64,000 bases of DNA, taken from positions 4,650,001 to 4,714,000 of the forward strand of contig NZ_JACCBU010000001.1 of the NCBI RefSeq assembly GCF_013407955.1. The letters run 5' to 3'. Each line of letters begins with the position of its first letter. Within the stretch, counting starts at the first letter, position 1. This document shows positions 54,089 to 62,383 of the stretch, in pieces. The notes beneath the pieces are model-generated. The model did not search any database, was not told the DNA's origin, and was given only the letters and a program-made list of their open reading frames with translations. The stretch is from Microlunatus parietis. GTDB taxonomy: Bacteria > Actinomycetota > Actinomycetes > Propionibacteriales > Propionibacteriaceae. The position numbers and the translations under genes were made by a program.

Positions 54089-54982
54089 TCACCTACCGTG
54101 AATCGCTGTTGTTGAGTACATGACATCGGAGGAGACGATCGCGAAGCCGTACCGCTGGTAGAGCGCGATCGCGCCGGTGTTGTCACCTTCGGTGTACAGG
54201 ATCACCTCGGTGTCGCCGCGGGACGCCAGGTGGCTCAGTCCGCGGGACAGCAGGGCGGCACCGACGCCGCCGCCGGCCCGGTCCGGGTCGACGCCGATCA
54301 CGTACACCTCGCCGAGGGTGCCGGGATGCTGCTTGGTCCAGTGGAAGCCGATCATGGTCGGTCCGGCGTAGGCGACCAGGAAGCCGGCCGGGTCGAACCA
54401 GTCCTGCCCGATCCGCTGGTCGAGGTCGGCCCGGGTGATCCCGCCCTGCTCCGGATGGTGCGCGAAGGCGCGCCCGTTCACGGTCAGCCAGGGCTCCTCG
54501 TCGGTACCGACCCGGAACGGCCGGATCTCAACCCCGGCAGGGACCGGCGGCGGTTCCGGAAGATCGGCCAGCGACCTTTTCATGATCAACAGCTCGCGGC
54601 TGCGGGTCAGGCCGTGCCGGGCCGCGAGCGCCTGCGCGGCGGCGGTGTCCCGGGTCGCCCAGAACGCGACCGTCGTCGTGCCCTGAGGCTGTCGAAGCGT
54701 CTCCAGCAAGGCCTCGAGGATCGCCGTGCCGATGCCCTGCCGGCGATGATCAGGATGGACGACCAGGCTGCCGGTGCCGTCGAGCAACTGGCCGTACCCG
54801 ATCAGGCGGTCGTCCTCGACGGCGAGCGCGTGTTCGGCCGGGGTGCCCGCAGCGAGAGCGAGCAGCCCGGCCTCGTTGATCGCGCCGAATCCGTCCCGTT
54901 CCTCGGCCTCGCCGACCAAGCGGTGGATGGCGGGCACCTCGGTGGCTGAGATCGCGGCGGTACGGACGATGCGGGGAGCCAT
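54089..54982 (-). CDS. mshD: Mycothiol synthase (two GNAT domains)
   Basis: The 297-residue protein has two acetyltransferase folds, with acetyl-CoA loops VHPDHRRQGIGTAILEALL and VDPDRAGGGVGAALLSRGL. It acetylates the cysteine of Cys-GlcN-Ins, the last step of mycothiol synthesis. LETLRQPQGTTTVAF in the first domain includes a Repeat B-like tract (54681-54699) where relatives have a short loop. It is next to glnR, as in Streptomyces. Confidence 0.93.
   Translation of the reverse strand: MAPRIVRTAAISATEVPAIHRLVGEAEERDGFGAINEAGLLALAAGTPAEHALAVEDDRLIGYGQLLDGTGSLVVHPDHRRQGIGTAILEALLETLRQPQGTTTVAFWATRDTAAAQALAARHGLTRSRELLIMKRSLADLPEPPPVPAGVEIRPFRVGTDEEPWLTVNGRAFAHHPEQGGITRADLDQRIGQDWFDPAGFLVAYAGPTMIGFHWTKQHPGTLGEVYVIGVDPDRAGGGVGAALLSRGLSHLASRGDTEVILYTEGDNTGAIALYQRYGFAIVSSDVMYSTTAIHGR
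54681..54699 (-). repeat. Degenerate Repeat B copy inside mshD
   Basis: CCCTGAGGCTGTCGAAGCG differs from the core at two positions. On the minus strand it is translated as LRQPQG in a surface loop of the first GNAT domain. Confidence 0.65.
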
Positions 54983-55042
54983 GAGGGCAACCGTAACGGC
55001 AGGGCGCCGGCGGACCTGAGCCGAAGCACTAGGCTGACGGCC

Positions 55043-55621
55043 ATGCTGGACGAGGAATACCGGCCCGACCAGATCGCCGAGTACGGACGCGCGGTGCAGG
55101 ACGCCGCCGTGGAACGGATGCGGCCGCATCTGCTGCTGACCCGGATCGGCGTCGCGGTGGCCGCGGCGGCCGTGGTGCTGGACGCGGCGGCCTTGATCAC
55201 GTTCCCGGTCTTCGCCGGGTCAGGCACCGGTCCGGCGGCGGCGGTCGTCGCCCTGGTCGCCGGGATCCTGCTGCTCGTGGTCGCGGGCTGGCAGCTGGTC
55301 TGCTGGCAGTTGGCCTTCGCGGAGTGGCGCGGCGGCCCGGACCGGAACCTGAACCGGCTCGCCCTGATCTCGTACGTGGCGCACTGGGTGTCGTACCTGC
55401 TCGCCGTGGTCGCCCTGCTCGCGGCGATGGCGGCCAGCCGGGAATCGGGCTGGTCGTCGACCTCGGCGGTGCTGACCACGCTCGGCCTGGTCTGCGCGAT
55501 CGGCGGTCAGGTGCTCGCCGGGGTGCAGTACCTGCGGACCGCCGGCCCGCCCGGAACCATCCCGGCCCACATGCGACGGCTGATCGAACGGGAACGGAAG
55601 CGCGCCGAGCGAGGGCGCTGA
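55043..55621 (+). CDS. Predicted membrane protein of unknown function
   Basis: The 192-residue protein has four predicted helices (about 35-57, 63-90, 109-132 and 142-162) and a basic C-terminus (RRLIERERKRAERGR). The N-terminus is hydrophilic and acidic. No motif was recognised. It diverges from mshD and is convergent with glnR. It could be a small accessory or sensory membrane protein. Confidence 0.75.
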   Translation: MLDEEYRPDQIAEYGRAVQDAAVERMRPHLLLTRIGVAVAAAAVVLDAAALITFPVFAGSGTGPAAAVVALVAGILLLVVAGWQLVCWQLAFAEWRGGPDRNLNRLALISYVAHWVSYLLAVVALLAAMAASRESGWSSTSAVLTTLGLVCAIGGQVLAGVQYLRTAGPPGTIPAHMRRLIERERKRAERGR

Positions 55622-55665
55622 CAGCCGCAGCCCGCGGACCTGAGCTCTGTCGAGCCACTGAGGTA

Positions 55666-56412
55666 TCAACCGTCGGCGCGGCTCTCCGAACGATCCGGAG
55701 GGTTGGTGTGGGCCGGAGCTTCGGGCTCGTCGGCCTGGGCCCGGCGGTCGGGCTGGGCGACGAAGCGGTAGCCGACGTTGCGGACGGTGCCGATCACGGA
55801 CTCGTACTCGGGGCCGAGCTTGGCCCGCAGCCGCCGGACGTGCACGTCGACGGTCCGGGTGCCGCCGTAGTAGTCGTACCCCCAGACGTCGCTGAGCAGT
55901 TGCTGCCGGCTGAACACCCGGCCTGGGTGCTGGGCCAGATACTTCAGCAACTCGAACTCGGTGTAGGTCAGGTCGAGCTGTTCACCGTCCAGCTTCGCCG
56001 AGTAGGCCGCCTCGTCGATCACGATGTGGCCGGTGTCGATCAGCGGCTCCGTCGCCGCGGCGGCGGTCGGCGCGAGCGCCAGCCGAAGCCGTACGTCGAC
56101 CTCGGCCGGACCGGCGGTGGTCAGCAGCAGATCGTCGAAGCCCCAGTCGGCCGACAGTGCGGTCAGCCCGCCCTCGCTGGCGATCACCAGCAGCGGGCCG
56201 TCCTTGCCGGTGGTGCCGATCAGCCGGCACAACGAGCGGGCTCCGACCAGGTCGCGGCGGGCGTCCAGCAGGATCACGTCGGCCGCCGGGGCGTCCAGCA
56301 GTGCGGTCGCCTCAGCCGGTGCGATCTTCACCTGATGCGGTAGCAACTCCAACGCTGGAAGGATTTCCGCAGACGCGCTCGTGTCGTTGGTCAACAACAA
56401 GAGGGTGGCCAT
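55666..56412 (-). CDS. glnR: Global nitrogen regulator GlnR (OmpR-family, orphan)
   Basis: The 248-residue protein begins MATLLLLTNDTSASAEILPALELLPHQVKIAPAEA and includes VILLDARRDLVGARSLCRLI and the winged-helix YTEFELLKYLAQHPGRVFSRQQLLSDVWGYDYYGGTRTVDVHVRRLRAKLG, very close to actinobacterial GlnR. GlnR lacks a kinase partner and activates nitrogen assimilation genes. ATG 56412 has AAGGAG upstream. The C-terminal tail is acidic and variable. Target sites are outside this window. Confidence 0.95.
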   Translation of the reverse strand: MATLLLLTNDTSASAEILPALELLPHQVKIAPAEATALLDAPAADVILLDARRDLVGARSLCRLIGTTGKDGPLLVIASEGGLTALSADWGFDDLLLTTAGPAEVDVRLRLALAPTAAAATEPLIDTGHIVIDEAAYSAKLDGEQLDLTYTEFELLKYLAQHPGRVFSRQQLLSDVWGYDYYGGTRTVDVHVRRLRAKLGPEYESVIGTVRNVGYRFVAQPDRRAQADEPEAPAHTNPPDRSESRADG

Positions 56413-56529
56413 GTCGGTCTCCTTCTGTGTCCCCGATGGACACATTCTGACCGGTCGGTGAAGCCGATCCCAAATCACCCCCGGCCCCGGGTGAACGATT
56501 TCTCGTCCACGTCGGCCAGACTGGCGCCC

Positions 56530-56784
56530 ATGGGCACGGTACGGATCCGCTATTGGGCGGGCGCCAAGGCGGCCGCCGGAACGGCGCTGGAGGAGGTCGT
56601 CGCCGACACCCCGCGGCAGGCGCTGGACCAGGCTCGGCGGCGGCGCGCGGATGCCGGGTTCGACCGGGTGCTGGCCGCGTCGTCACTGTTGATCGACGGC
56701 CGCGCCGCTCACGAGGAGGACCTGGACGGCCCCGTCACCGGGTCCGTCGAGCTGGAGGTGCTGCCGCCGTTCGCCGGGGGCTGA
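56530..56784 (+). CDS. MoaD/ThiS-like (ubiquitin-like) protein
   Basis: The 84-residue protein has the beta-grasp order and ends in PPFAGG, the C-terminal diglycine that forms a thiocarboxylate in sulfur-carrier proteins. It may act in molybdopterin, thiamin or another sulfur transfer. A MoaD-like gene beside glnR is common in actinobacteria. The ATG at 56530 agrees with the family start, though the frame is open upstream to a GTG at 56458. Confidence 0.87.
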   Translation: MGTVRIRYWAGAKAAAGTALEEVVADTPRQALDQARRRRADAGFDRVLAASSLLIDGRAAHEEDLDGPVTGSVELEVLPPFAGG

Positions 56785-56912
56785 GCGTCCGTAATCCGGA
56801 CCCTGCGCGTTGCGCAGAGTCGCGCGCGGAAGGTGTCTCAAATCACGGTCAAGGAGGTCAGGATGCGAGACGGCTCGGAGGAGGGTCGGAAGTCGCCCGT
56901 ACAGTGACCAGC

Positions 56913-57020
56913 ATGTCCACGAACCGCCTTGGGTCCCTGCTGACCCGCCGGCTCGCGGTCGATCTCTGCCGCATGCGGTCGTCGTTCTGTCCGGGGTCGT
57001 GCCCCGCCGACGGCCGCTGA
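56913..57020 (+). CDS. Cys-containing leader peptide upstream of the sulfurtransferase gene
   Basis: The 35-residue peptide MSTNRLGSLLTRRL-AVDLCRMRSSFCPGSCPADGR (hyphen mine) has three Cys codons in its second half. It matches actinobacterial putative leader peptides that precede cysteine and sulfur genes. It ends 97 bp before the sulfurtransferase. Several mutually exclusive GC stems between the two suggest ribosome-mediated attenuation by cysteine supply. Annotation tools usually miss it. Confidence 0.7.
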   Translation: MSTNRLGSLLTRRLAVDLCRMRSSFCPGSCPADGR

Positions 57021-57045
57021 CGCGTTTCCTCACTTCGCCAGTCAC

Positions 57046-57078
57046 GGCCCGCCCCGGGCACATGCACCCGGGCCGGGG
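57046..57078 (+). promoter_or_regulatory. Mutually exclusive hairpins, attenuator candidate
   Basis: CCCGGG 57053-57058 can pair with 57067-57072; GGCCCG 57046-57051 with 57069-57074; CCCCGG 57052-57057 with 57073-57078. Only one set can form at a time. The region lies between the leader peptide and the sulfurtransferase ribosome binding site. Confidence 0.5.
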
Positions 57079-57117
57079 TGTCCCTCGCCATCCATCCGAA
57101 CTCAGGAGAAGCCACCT

Positions 57118-57978
57118 ATGAGCAACACGCAAACCGCCGTCGACGCTCTCGTCGACGCCGACTGGGTCGCCGCGCACGCCGACGACCCGAAGGTCGTCCT
57201 GGTCGAGGTCGACGAGGACACCAGCGCGTACGACGGCGGCCACATCGCCGGCGCGATCAAGCTGGACTGGAAGACCGACCTACAGGACCCGGTCCGCCGC
57301 GACTTCGTCAACAAGGCCCAATTCGAGAAGCTGCTGTCCGAGCGCGGCATCGGCAACGACGACACGGTGGTGCTGTACGGCGGCAACAACAACTGGTTCG
57401 CCGCGTACGCGTACTGGTACTTCAAGCTGTACGGCCACGCCGACGTCCGGCTGCTGGACGGCGGTCGCAAGAAGTGGGAACTGGATGCCCGCGAGCTGAC
57501 CACGGAGGCCCCGAACCGCGAGGCCACCAGCTACACCGCGCAGGAGCCGAACCTGGAGATCCGCGCCTTCCGCGACGAGGTCGTCTCCGCGATCGGGCAG
57601 AAGGCGCTGATCGACGTCCGCAGCCCCGACGAGTACGCCGGCCGGCTGCTCGCCCCGGCCCACCTGCCGCAGGAGCAGGCCCAGCGCGGCGGCCACGTGC
57701 CGACGGCGGCCAACGTGCCGTGGAGCAAGGCGGCCAACGACGACGGCACGTTCAAGAAGCCGGAGGAACTGACCCAGCTCTACAGCGAGGCCGGCCTCGA
57801 TCTGGACAAGGACATCATCGCCTACTGCCGGATCGGCGAGCGGAGCGCGCACACCTGGTTCGTGCTGCACGAGCTGCTCGGCAAGCCGAACGTGAAGAAC
57901 TACGACGGTTCCTGGACCGAGTACGGCTCGCTGGTCGGCGTGCCGGTGGCCGTCGGCGACGAGCCCGGCCAGGCCTGA
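57118..57978 (+). CDS. sseA: Thiosulfate/3-mercaptopyruvate sulfurtransferase
   Basis: The 286-residue tandem rhodanese has an inactive N-terminal domain (VVLVEVDEDTSAYDGGHI) and a C-terminal domain with Cys237 in IIAYCRIGERSAHTW that forms the persulfide. It matches actinobacterial SseA/CysA2. AGGAG precedes the ATG. It is followed 28 bp later by DUF1416, its usual partner. It supplies sulfane sulfur; leader-peptide control is likely. Confidence 0.93.
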   Translation: MSNTQTAVDALVDADWVAAHADDPKVVLVEVDEDTSAYDGGHIAGAIKLDWKTDLQDPVRRDFVNKAQFEKLLSERGIGNDDTVVLYGGNNNWFAAYAYWYFKLYGHADVRLLDGGRKKWELDARELTTEAPNREATSYTAQEPNLEIRAFRDEVVSAIGQKALIDVRSPDEYAGRLLAPAHLPQEQAQRGGHVPTAANVPWSKAANDDGTFKKPEELTQLYSEAGLDLDKDIIAYCRIGERSAHTWFVLHELLGKPNVKNYDGSWTEYGSLVGVPVAVGDEPGQA

Positions 57979-58006
57979 CGCCAACGACGACGAAAGGAAG
58001 TTGATC

Positions 58007-58309
58007 ATGTGCGGAGCGACTGAAGGCGGGCTCGCCCTGGCCGGTGTCGACGTGACGAAGGAGGCCGTGATCCAGGGCCGGGTGCTGCGCGGCGGCACCC
58101 CGGTCCCGAACGCCTACGTCCGGCTGCTCGACTCGGGCGGCGAGTTCACGGCGGAGGTGCCCACCTCGGCGACCGGCCACTTCCGGTTCTTCGCCGGCGA
58201 CGGCAATTGGACCCTGCGGACCCTGGCGCCCGGCGCCAAGGCCGACCGCGCCGTCGTAGCCGCCCGCGGCAGCGTAGCCGAGATCGACGTAGACCTGGAC
58301 GCCGCCTGA
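58007..58309 (+). CDS. DUF1416 domain protein
   Basis: The 100-residue protein starts MCGATEGGLALAGVDVTKEAVIQGRVLRGGTPVPNAYVRLLDS, typical of DUF1416, with a transthyretin-like beta fold (GHFRFFAGDGNWTLRTLAPG). It regularly follows sulfurtransferase genes in actinobacteria, so a sulfur-related role is inferred. AAAGGAAG and TTGATC precede the ATG. The N-terminal Cys is conserved. Repeat A follows 17 bp after the stop. Confidence 0.9.
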   Translation: MCGATEGGLALAGVDVTKEAVIQGRVLRGGTPVPNAYVRLLDSGGEFTAEVPTSATGHFRFFAGDGNWTLRTLAPGAKADRAVVAARGSVAEIDVDLDAA

Positions 58310-58326
58310 CCCTCCCCAATCCCGCC

Positions 58327-58381
58327 GACCGGTCACCAAAGCAGCGTTTTTTGCGGCGTGTCGCTGCGTAAGTGACCAGTG
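58327..58381 (+). repeat. Repeat A copy 4, downstream of the DUF1416 gene
   Basis: A 55-bp copy facing the same way as the DUF1416 gene, starting 17 bp after its stop, with CCGCC before it. The right arm has changed to GTGACCAGTG. The inner stem extends to GCAGCG/CGCTGC. Confidence 0.92.
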
Positions 58382-58402
58382 GGTGAGGGTTCGGACGTGA
58401 TT

Positions 58403-58436
58403 GCGGCCCTGCAGGGGAGCTCCCCGGCAGGGCCGC
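58403..58436. repeat. Strong nested hairpin between two Repeat A copies
   Basis: GCGGCCCTGC (58403-58412) pairs with GCAGGGCCGC (58427-58436) and encloses the perfect palindrome GGGGAGCTCCCC (58414-58425). The 430-bp gap 58310-58739 contains this hairpin, two inverted Repeat A copies and roughly 240 bp with no supported gene. It may be a bidirectional terminator for the convergent operons. Confidence 0.7.
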
Positions 58437-58678
58437 ATCCATGTCCAGGCCCGTTCGGCCACCCAGCCCGGTATCCGCGACCTCGTGCCGTGTCCGCGCC
58501 CCGTCCGGCTGTGGCTTCGGGCTGGTGCTGTCCGACTGCGATCCGCGACAGTTCCTCGCGTCCGCGATCGTTGCAACGGTCGCGGTTGGGCGGAACGGTC
58601 GCGGGTGCGGCTTTGGGCTGGTGGTTGGGCGGGCTTCGCGGCCCAGAACGTCGACCACGATGCTTCAATTCCCCGATC

Positions 58679-58733
58679 GACCGGTCACTTCCGCAGCGAC
58701 ACGCCGCCAAAAACGCTGCTTTTGTGACCGGTC
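58679..58733 (-). repeat. Repeat A copy 5, downstream of ribH
   Basis: A 55-bp copy on the minus strand with perfect outer arms and the CCGCC flank. It starts 6 bp after the ribH stop and faces the same way as ribH. It is inverted relative to copy 4, 297 bp away. Confidence 0.94.
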
Positions 58734-58739
58734 GGCGGT

Positions 58740-59198
58740 TTAGGTGAGGGCTCGGACGGTGGCCAGGGCGGCTTCGGCGGCTTCGCGGCCCTTGTCCTCC
58801 TTGGAGTCCGGCAGGCCGGCGCGGTCCAGGGCCTGCTGTTCGTTGTCGCAGGTGAGGACGCCGAAGCCGACCGGGACGCCGGTTCGGAGGCTGACCTCGG
58901 TCAGGCCGACGGTGGCGGCCTGGCAGACGTACTCGAAATGCGGCGTGCCGCCGCGGATCACCACGCCGAGCGCGACGACGGCGTCGGCGCCGGACGCCGC
59001 GGCCCGGGCGGCGGCGACCGGGAGTTCGAACGAGCCGGGGACCCGGATCAGTTCGACCGCGGCGCCGGACCGGTCCAGCGCCTGCAGCGCGCCGCCGATC
59101 AGGCCGTCCATCACTGTCGTATGCCAGCTGGCCGCGACCACCACGATCCGGAGCCCGGCTCCGTCGGTGTTCAGGTCGGGTGCGCCCTCGCCGCTCAT
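58740..59198 (-). CDS. ribH: 6,7-dimethyl-8-ribityllumazine synthase
   Basis: The 152-residue protein has VPGSFELPVAAARAA, VVALGVVIRGGTPHFEYVC with the catalytic His, and PVGFGVLTCDNEQQALDRAG. It joins the diaminouracil intermediate and dihydroxybutanone phosphate to make lumazine. The ATG overlaps the ribBA stop by 4 bp; it is the last gene of the rib operon. Confidence 0.96.
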   Translation of the reverse strand: MSGEGAPDLNTDGAGLRIVVVAASWHTTVMDGLIGGALQALDRSGAAVELIRVPGSFELPVAAARAAASGADAVVALGVVIRGGTPHFEYVCQAATVGLTEVSLRTGVPVGFGVLTCDNEQQALDRAGLPDSKEDKGREAAEAALATVRALT

Positions 59199-60478
59199 CG
59201 GCGGGCTCCGTTCTCGGTCAGCCTCGAACCGTTCTTGATCATGATCGTGTCGTCCTCCAGAGTGGTGCCGAACCGGTGGCCGAGCCGGTCCCGCTTGGTG
59301 ATCAGGTAGTCGCGGTTGTGCGGGTCCAGCCCGACCCGCAGCGGTACGGTCTCGGCCACCGAGACCCCGGTCGCGACCAGCGCGGTGATCTTGTCCGGGT
59401 TGTTGGTCAGCAGCCGTACCTCCGGGATGCCGAGCGCGCGCAGGATCCGGCCGGCGGCACCGAAATCGCGGGCGTCGGCGGGCAGGCCGAGCTCCAGGTT
59501 GGCGTCGACCGTGTCCCGGCCGTCGTCCTGCAGCCGGTAGGCGTTGATCTTGTCCAGTAGCCCGATCCCGCGGCCCTCGTGCCCGCGCAGGTAGACGATC
59601 AGCCCGCCCTCGGCCGCGGTGGCCCGGAGCGACGCCCGCAGCTGCGGGCCGCAGTCGCAGCGCAGCGAGCCGAAGGCGTCGCCGGTCAGGCATTCGGAAT
59701 GCACCCGGACCAGCGGGATGCCGCTGACCGGTGTGGCTGAGGTCAGCACCAGATGATCATCACCGGTCGCCGGATCGCGGTACGCCTGCACGGTGAAGTC
59801 GCCGAACTCGGTCGGCAGCGTGGCCCGTTCGCTCGTCCCGAGCACCGCTTCCAGTTCCGCGACCGCTTGATGATCATGGTCCCGGCGCCAGGCGATCAGG
59901 TCGCTGATCGTGATCAACGGAAGATCGAACCGGGCGGCCAACCGCTCACCGTCGGCGAGCCGGCTCATCTCGCCGTCCTCGTTGGCCAGCTCCGCGATCC
60001 CGGCGACCGCACCGGTGCCGGCCAGCCGGACCAGGTCGGTGGCCGCCTCGGTGTGCCCGGCCCGGGCCAGCACGCCGCCCGGTACGGAACGCAACGGCAG
60101 CACGTGTCCCGGCCGGATCAGCGACTGCGGGACCGACTCCGGATCGGCCAGCACGCGCAGGGTACGGGTCCGGTCGGCGGCCGAGATCCCGGTACTGATG
60201 CCGGTGGCCGCGTCGACGGTCACCGTGTACGCGGTGCGCCGCGGATCCTCCGAGTGCGGCACCATCAGCGGCAACCGGAGCGCGTCCGCACGGGCCGCGG
60301 GCATCGGTGCACAGACGAAGCCGGAGGAGTGCCGGATCGTCCAGTTCAACCAGTGCGGCGTGACCCGGTCGGCCGCGACGATCACGTCGACCTCGTTCTC
60401 CCGGTCGGGGTTGTCGGCGACCAGCACCGGCAGGCCGTCGCGCAGCGCGGCCAGCGCCTCCTCGACGGAGTTGATCAT
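59195..60478 (-). CDS. ribBA: Bifunctional DHBP synthase / GTP cyclohydrolase II (RibBA)
   Basis: The 427-residue protein has a RibB half (about 1-205; GHTEAATDLVRLAG) and a RibA half (about 210-427) with RVHSECLTGDAFGSLRCDCGPQL, the zinc-binding Cys set, and RGHEGRGIGLLDK. The acidic loop of RibB reads DNPDRENEVD rather than DDEDRENEGD, a departure from the familiar motif. It supplies both substrates of riboflavin synthesis. 4-bp overlaps join it to ribE and ribH. Confidence 0.95.
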   Translation of the reverse strand: MINSVEEALAALRDGLPVLVADNPDRENEVDVIVAADRVTPHWLNWTIRHSSGFVCAPMPAARADALRLPLMVPHSEDPRRTAYTVTVDAATGISTGISAADRTRTLRVLADPESVPQSLIRPGHVLPLRSVPGGVLARAGHTEAATDLVRLAGTGAVAGIAELANEDGEMSRLADGERLAARFDLPLITISDLIAWRRDHDHQAVAELEAVLGTSERATLPTEFGDFTVQAYRDPATGDDHLVLTSATPVSGIPLVRVHSECLTGDAFGSLRCDCGPQLRASLRATAAEGGLIVYLRGHEGRGIGLLDKINAYRLQDDGRDTVDANLELGLPADARDFGAAGRILRALGIPEVRLLTNNPDKITALVATGVSVAETVPLRVGLDPHNRDYLITKRDRLGHRFGTTLEDDTIMIKNGSRLTENGARR

Positions 60479-61080
60479 GATCCCACCCGCTCGGTCTGGT
60501 GCAGCAGCCGCTCCACGTACTTCGCGATCACGTCGACCTCGAGGTTGACCGCGACCTCGGGCTGCAGCTTGCCCAGCGTGGTGACGTCGAGCGTGGTCGG
60601 GATCAACGAGACCCCGAACGAGTCGTCGCCGACCTCGGTCACGGTGAGCGACACCCCGTCGACTGCCACGGATCCCTTCTCCGCAACGTATTTCGCGAGC
60701 TCGGCGGGCACGGTGATCACCACGTCGTCCCAGCGCGGACCGGGGGTGCGCGACTTGATCGTGCCGACGCCGTCGACGTGTCCCTGGACGATGTGGCCGT
60801 CCAGCCGGCCGCCGGCCACGACCGCGCGCTCGAGATTGAGGCCCTGCTCCGGCCGTACCCCGCCCAGCGTCGTACGCCGCAGCGTCTCCGGCATGACGTC
60901 GACGGTGAAGCCGTCCTCGTGCAACTCGATCACGGTCAGGCAGGCGCCGTTGACGGCGACGGAGTCGCCGGGCTTCAGCCCGCCCAGGACCTGTCGGGCC
61001 CTGATCCGCAGCTGGGCCGCGCCTTCCAGTTCGAGCAGCGCGACGGCGGCGCCCTGTTCCTCGATGATTCCGGTGAACAT
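60475..61080 (-). CDS. ribE: Riboflavin synthase alpha chain
   Basis: The 201-residue protein starts MFTGIIEEQGAAVALLE and shows the two lumazine-binding repeats: NGACLTVIELHEDGFTVDVMPETL and DGVSLTVTEVGDDSFGVSLIPTTL. It dismutates two lumazines to riboflavin. It is the first gene of the operon and lies behind the FMN riboswitch. ribD is not in the window. Confidence 0.96.
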   Translation of the reverse strand: MFTGIIEEQGAAVALLELEGAAQLRIRARQVLGGLKPGDSVAVNGACLTVIELHEDGFTVDVMPETLRRTTLGGVRPEQGLNLERAVVAGGRLDGHIVQGHVDGVGTIKSRTPGPRWDDVVITVPAELAKYVAEKGSVAVDGVSLTVTEVGDDSFGVSLIPTTLDVTTLGKLQPEVAVNLEVDVIAKYVERLLHQTERVGS

Positions 61081-61215
61081 CCATCCCCTCCGGTTCACGG
61101 CAGTCCGGATCCGGGGAATGGTCGAAACGCCGGCGTCCATGATCACGCCGACGCAGGACAGGACCGCCGCACCCCGAGCATGATCAACTCATGCCGGCGG
61201 GTATGCCGCGGCCCG

Positions 61216-61341
61216 CGTGCTGCCTCCCATCCGGACTTTCACCGTCGGTTCTGGAGTTTCACCAGATCAACCGTTCCAGCGAACTGGAGCGGGTCGCGGA
61301 CTGTCACCGCCGGCTCGGAATTACACCGACCCCGGAGCACG
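61216..61341 (-). ncRNA. FMN riboswitch (RFN element) upstream of ribE
   Basis: On the minus strand the conserved RFN blocks are present in order: GGGGTCGGTGTAATTCCGA, CCGGCGGTGACAGTCCGCGA, GATCTGGTGAAACTCCAG and ACCGACGGTGAAAGTCCGGA, closed by the P1 stem CGTGCT/AGCACG. It ends 135 bp before the ribE start. High FMN should shut down the rib operon; the expression platform lies in 61081-61215. Confidence 0.96.
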
Positions 61342-61460
61342 TCGTGCCTTGCTTGTGCGCCAAGTCTGACACGGTTCTGCCCGAATCCGTACGGCGTCCG
61401 GCTCGTGAGCGCCCGGATGTGACGCAGTGAACAGGCCGGGCCACCGGGTGGGTGAGTGCG

Positions 61461-62288
61461 TCAGGCGCCCGCCGGGACCCGCATGCGGGCCACCACCGGC
61501 AGGTGATCGGAGGCAGGGCTGTGCGGCACCTCGATCGACCGGGTGATCACGTTGCCGGAGTGCAGCAGGTAGTCGATCCGGCTGGCAGGGGCGGCGACCG
61601 GGTAGGTGTAGCCGGGACCAGCTCCGGCACCGACCCAGCCGTCCCGCAGCACAGCGGTGAGGGTCTTGATCTCCGGCACGTCCGGACGGGCGTTCAGGTC
61701 GCCGGCCAGCACGGTCGGGCGGCGCGAGCCGGACAGCAACTGCCGGACCGCGTCGGCCTGCTCCTGCCGCTCGGCGTTGTTGTTGTGCGTCAGGTGGGTG
61801 TTGGCCACCCGGACCGACTGCCCGTGCACCGCGAGCGTCGCCTGCAGCAGCCCGCGCTGCTCCTGACCCGGGTACTTCGGCAGGTACGTATTGCTGGACT
61901 CGACGATCGGGAAGCGGGACAGCAGTGCGGTGCCGTACTGCCGCCGCGGCGCGCCGGGTGTCAACGGTTCCAGGTCCAGGTTCGCGCCGTAGCTGACGTG
62001 CATCCGCAGCCGGTCGGCGAACCAGGCCGGTTGATCGACCCAGTCACTGCGGTCGCCGAAATGCCGGTCGACCTCCTGCAGCGCCACCACGTCGGCGCCA
62101 CTGTCCTCGATCAGCCGCGCGATCCGCTCCAGGTCGAGCACGCCGTCCACGCCCCGGCCGTGGTGGATGTTGTAGCTGATCACGTCGATGTCGTGATCCC
62201 GTCCGTCGTCGGCGGAGGCCGTGGCGGGGATCAGGAAGAGGGCGGCGAGGAAGGCGAGGGCGATCCGAAGTGAGCGGCGCATGGTCAC
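61461..62288 (-). CDS. Secreted endonuclease/exonuclease/phosphatase family protein
   Basis: The 275-residue protein has a signal peptide (LRIALAFLAALFLIPATASA) and the EEP fold: VISYNIHHGRG, VVALQEVDRHFG with a metal Glu, VAGDLNARPDVPE-like LAGDLNARPD, and PASDHLPVVARM with the catalytic Asp-His. It hydrolyses a phosphodiester or phosphomonoester outside the cell; nucleic acid, lipid and inositol substrates are all possible. It ends 120 bp from the riboswitch. Confidence 0.9.
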   Translation of the reverse strand: MTMRRSLRIALAFLAALFLIPATASADDGRDHDIDVISYNIHHGRGVDGVLDLERIARLIEDSGADVVALQEVDRHFGDRSDWVDQPAWFADRLRMHVSYGANLDLEPLTPGAPRRQYGTALLSRFPIVESSNTYLPKYPGQEQRGLLQATLAVHGQSVRVANTHLTHNNNAERQEQADAVRQLLSGSRRPTVLAGDLNARPDVPEIKTLTAVLRDGWVGAGAGPGYTYPVAAPASRIDYLLHSGNVITRSIEVPHSPASDHLPVVARMRVPAGA

Positions 62289-62383
62289 GTTCTAAGCGGA
62301 TCAGGCGAACCGGACGCCAACGGCCGGTGTCCGTCGTCCGACGGTTACGCGGAACGCCGGCTTCCTGCCGTCGGCGGGCGCGA

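Noticed and set aside
58382..58678. A small gene between the two inverted Repeat A copies
   Set aside because: Several short frames exist but all are Arg/Pro-rich, differ in phase and have no start signal; the segment is better read as non-coding.
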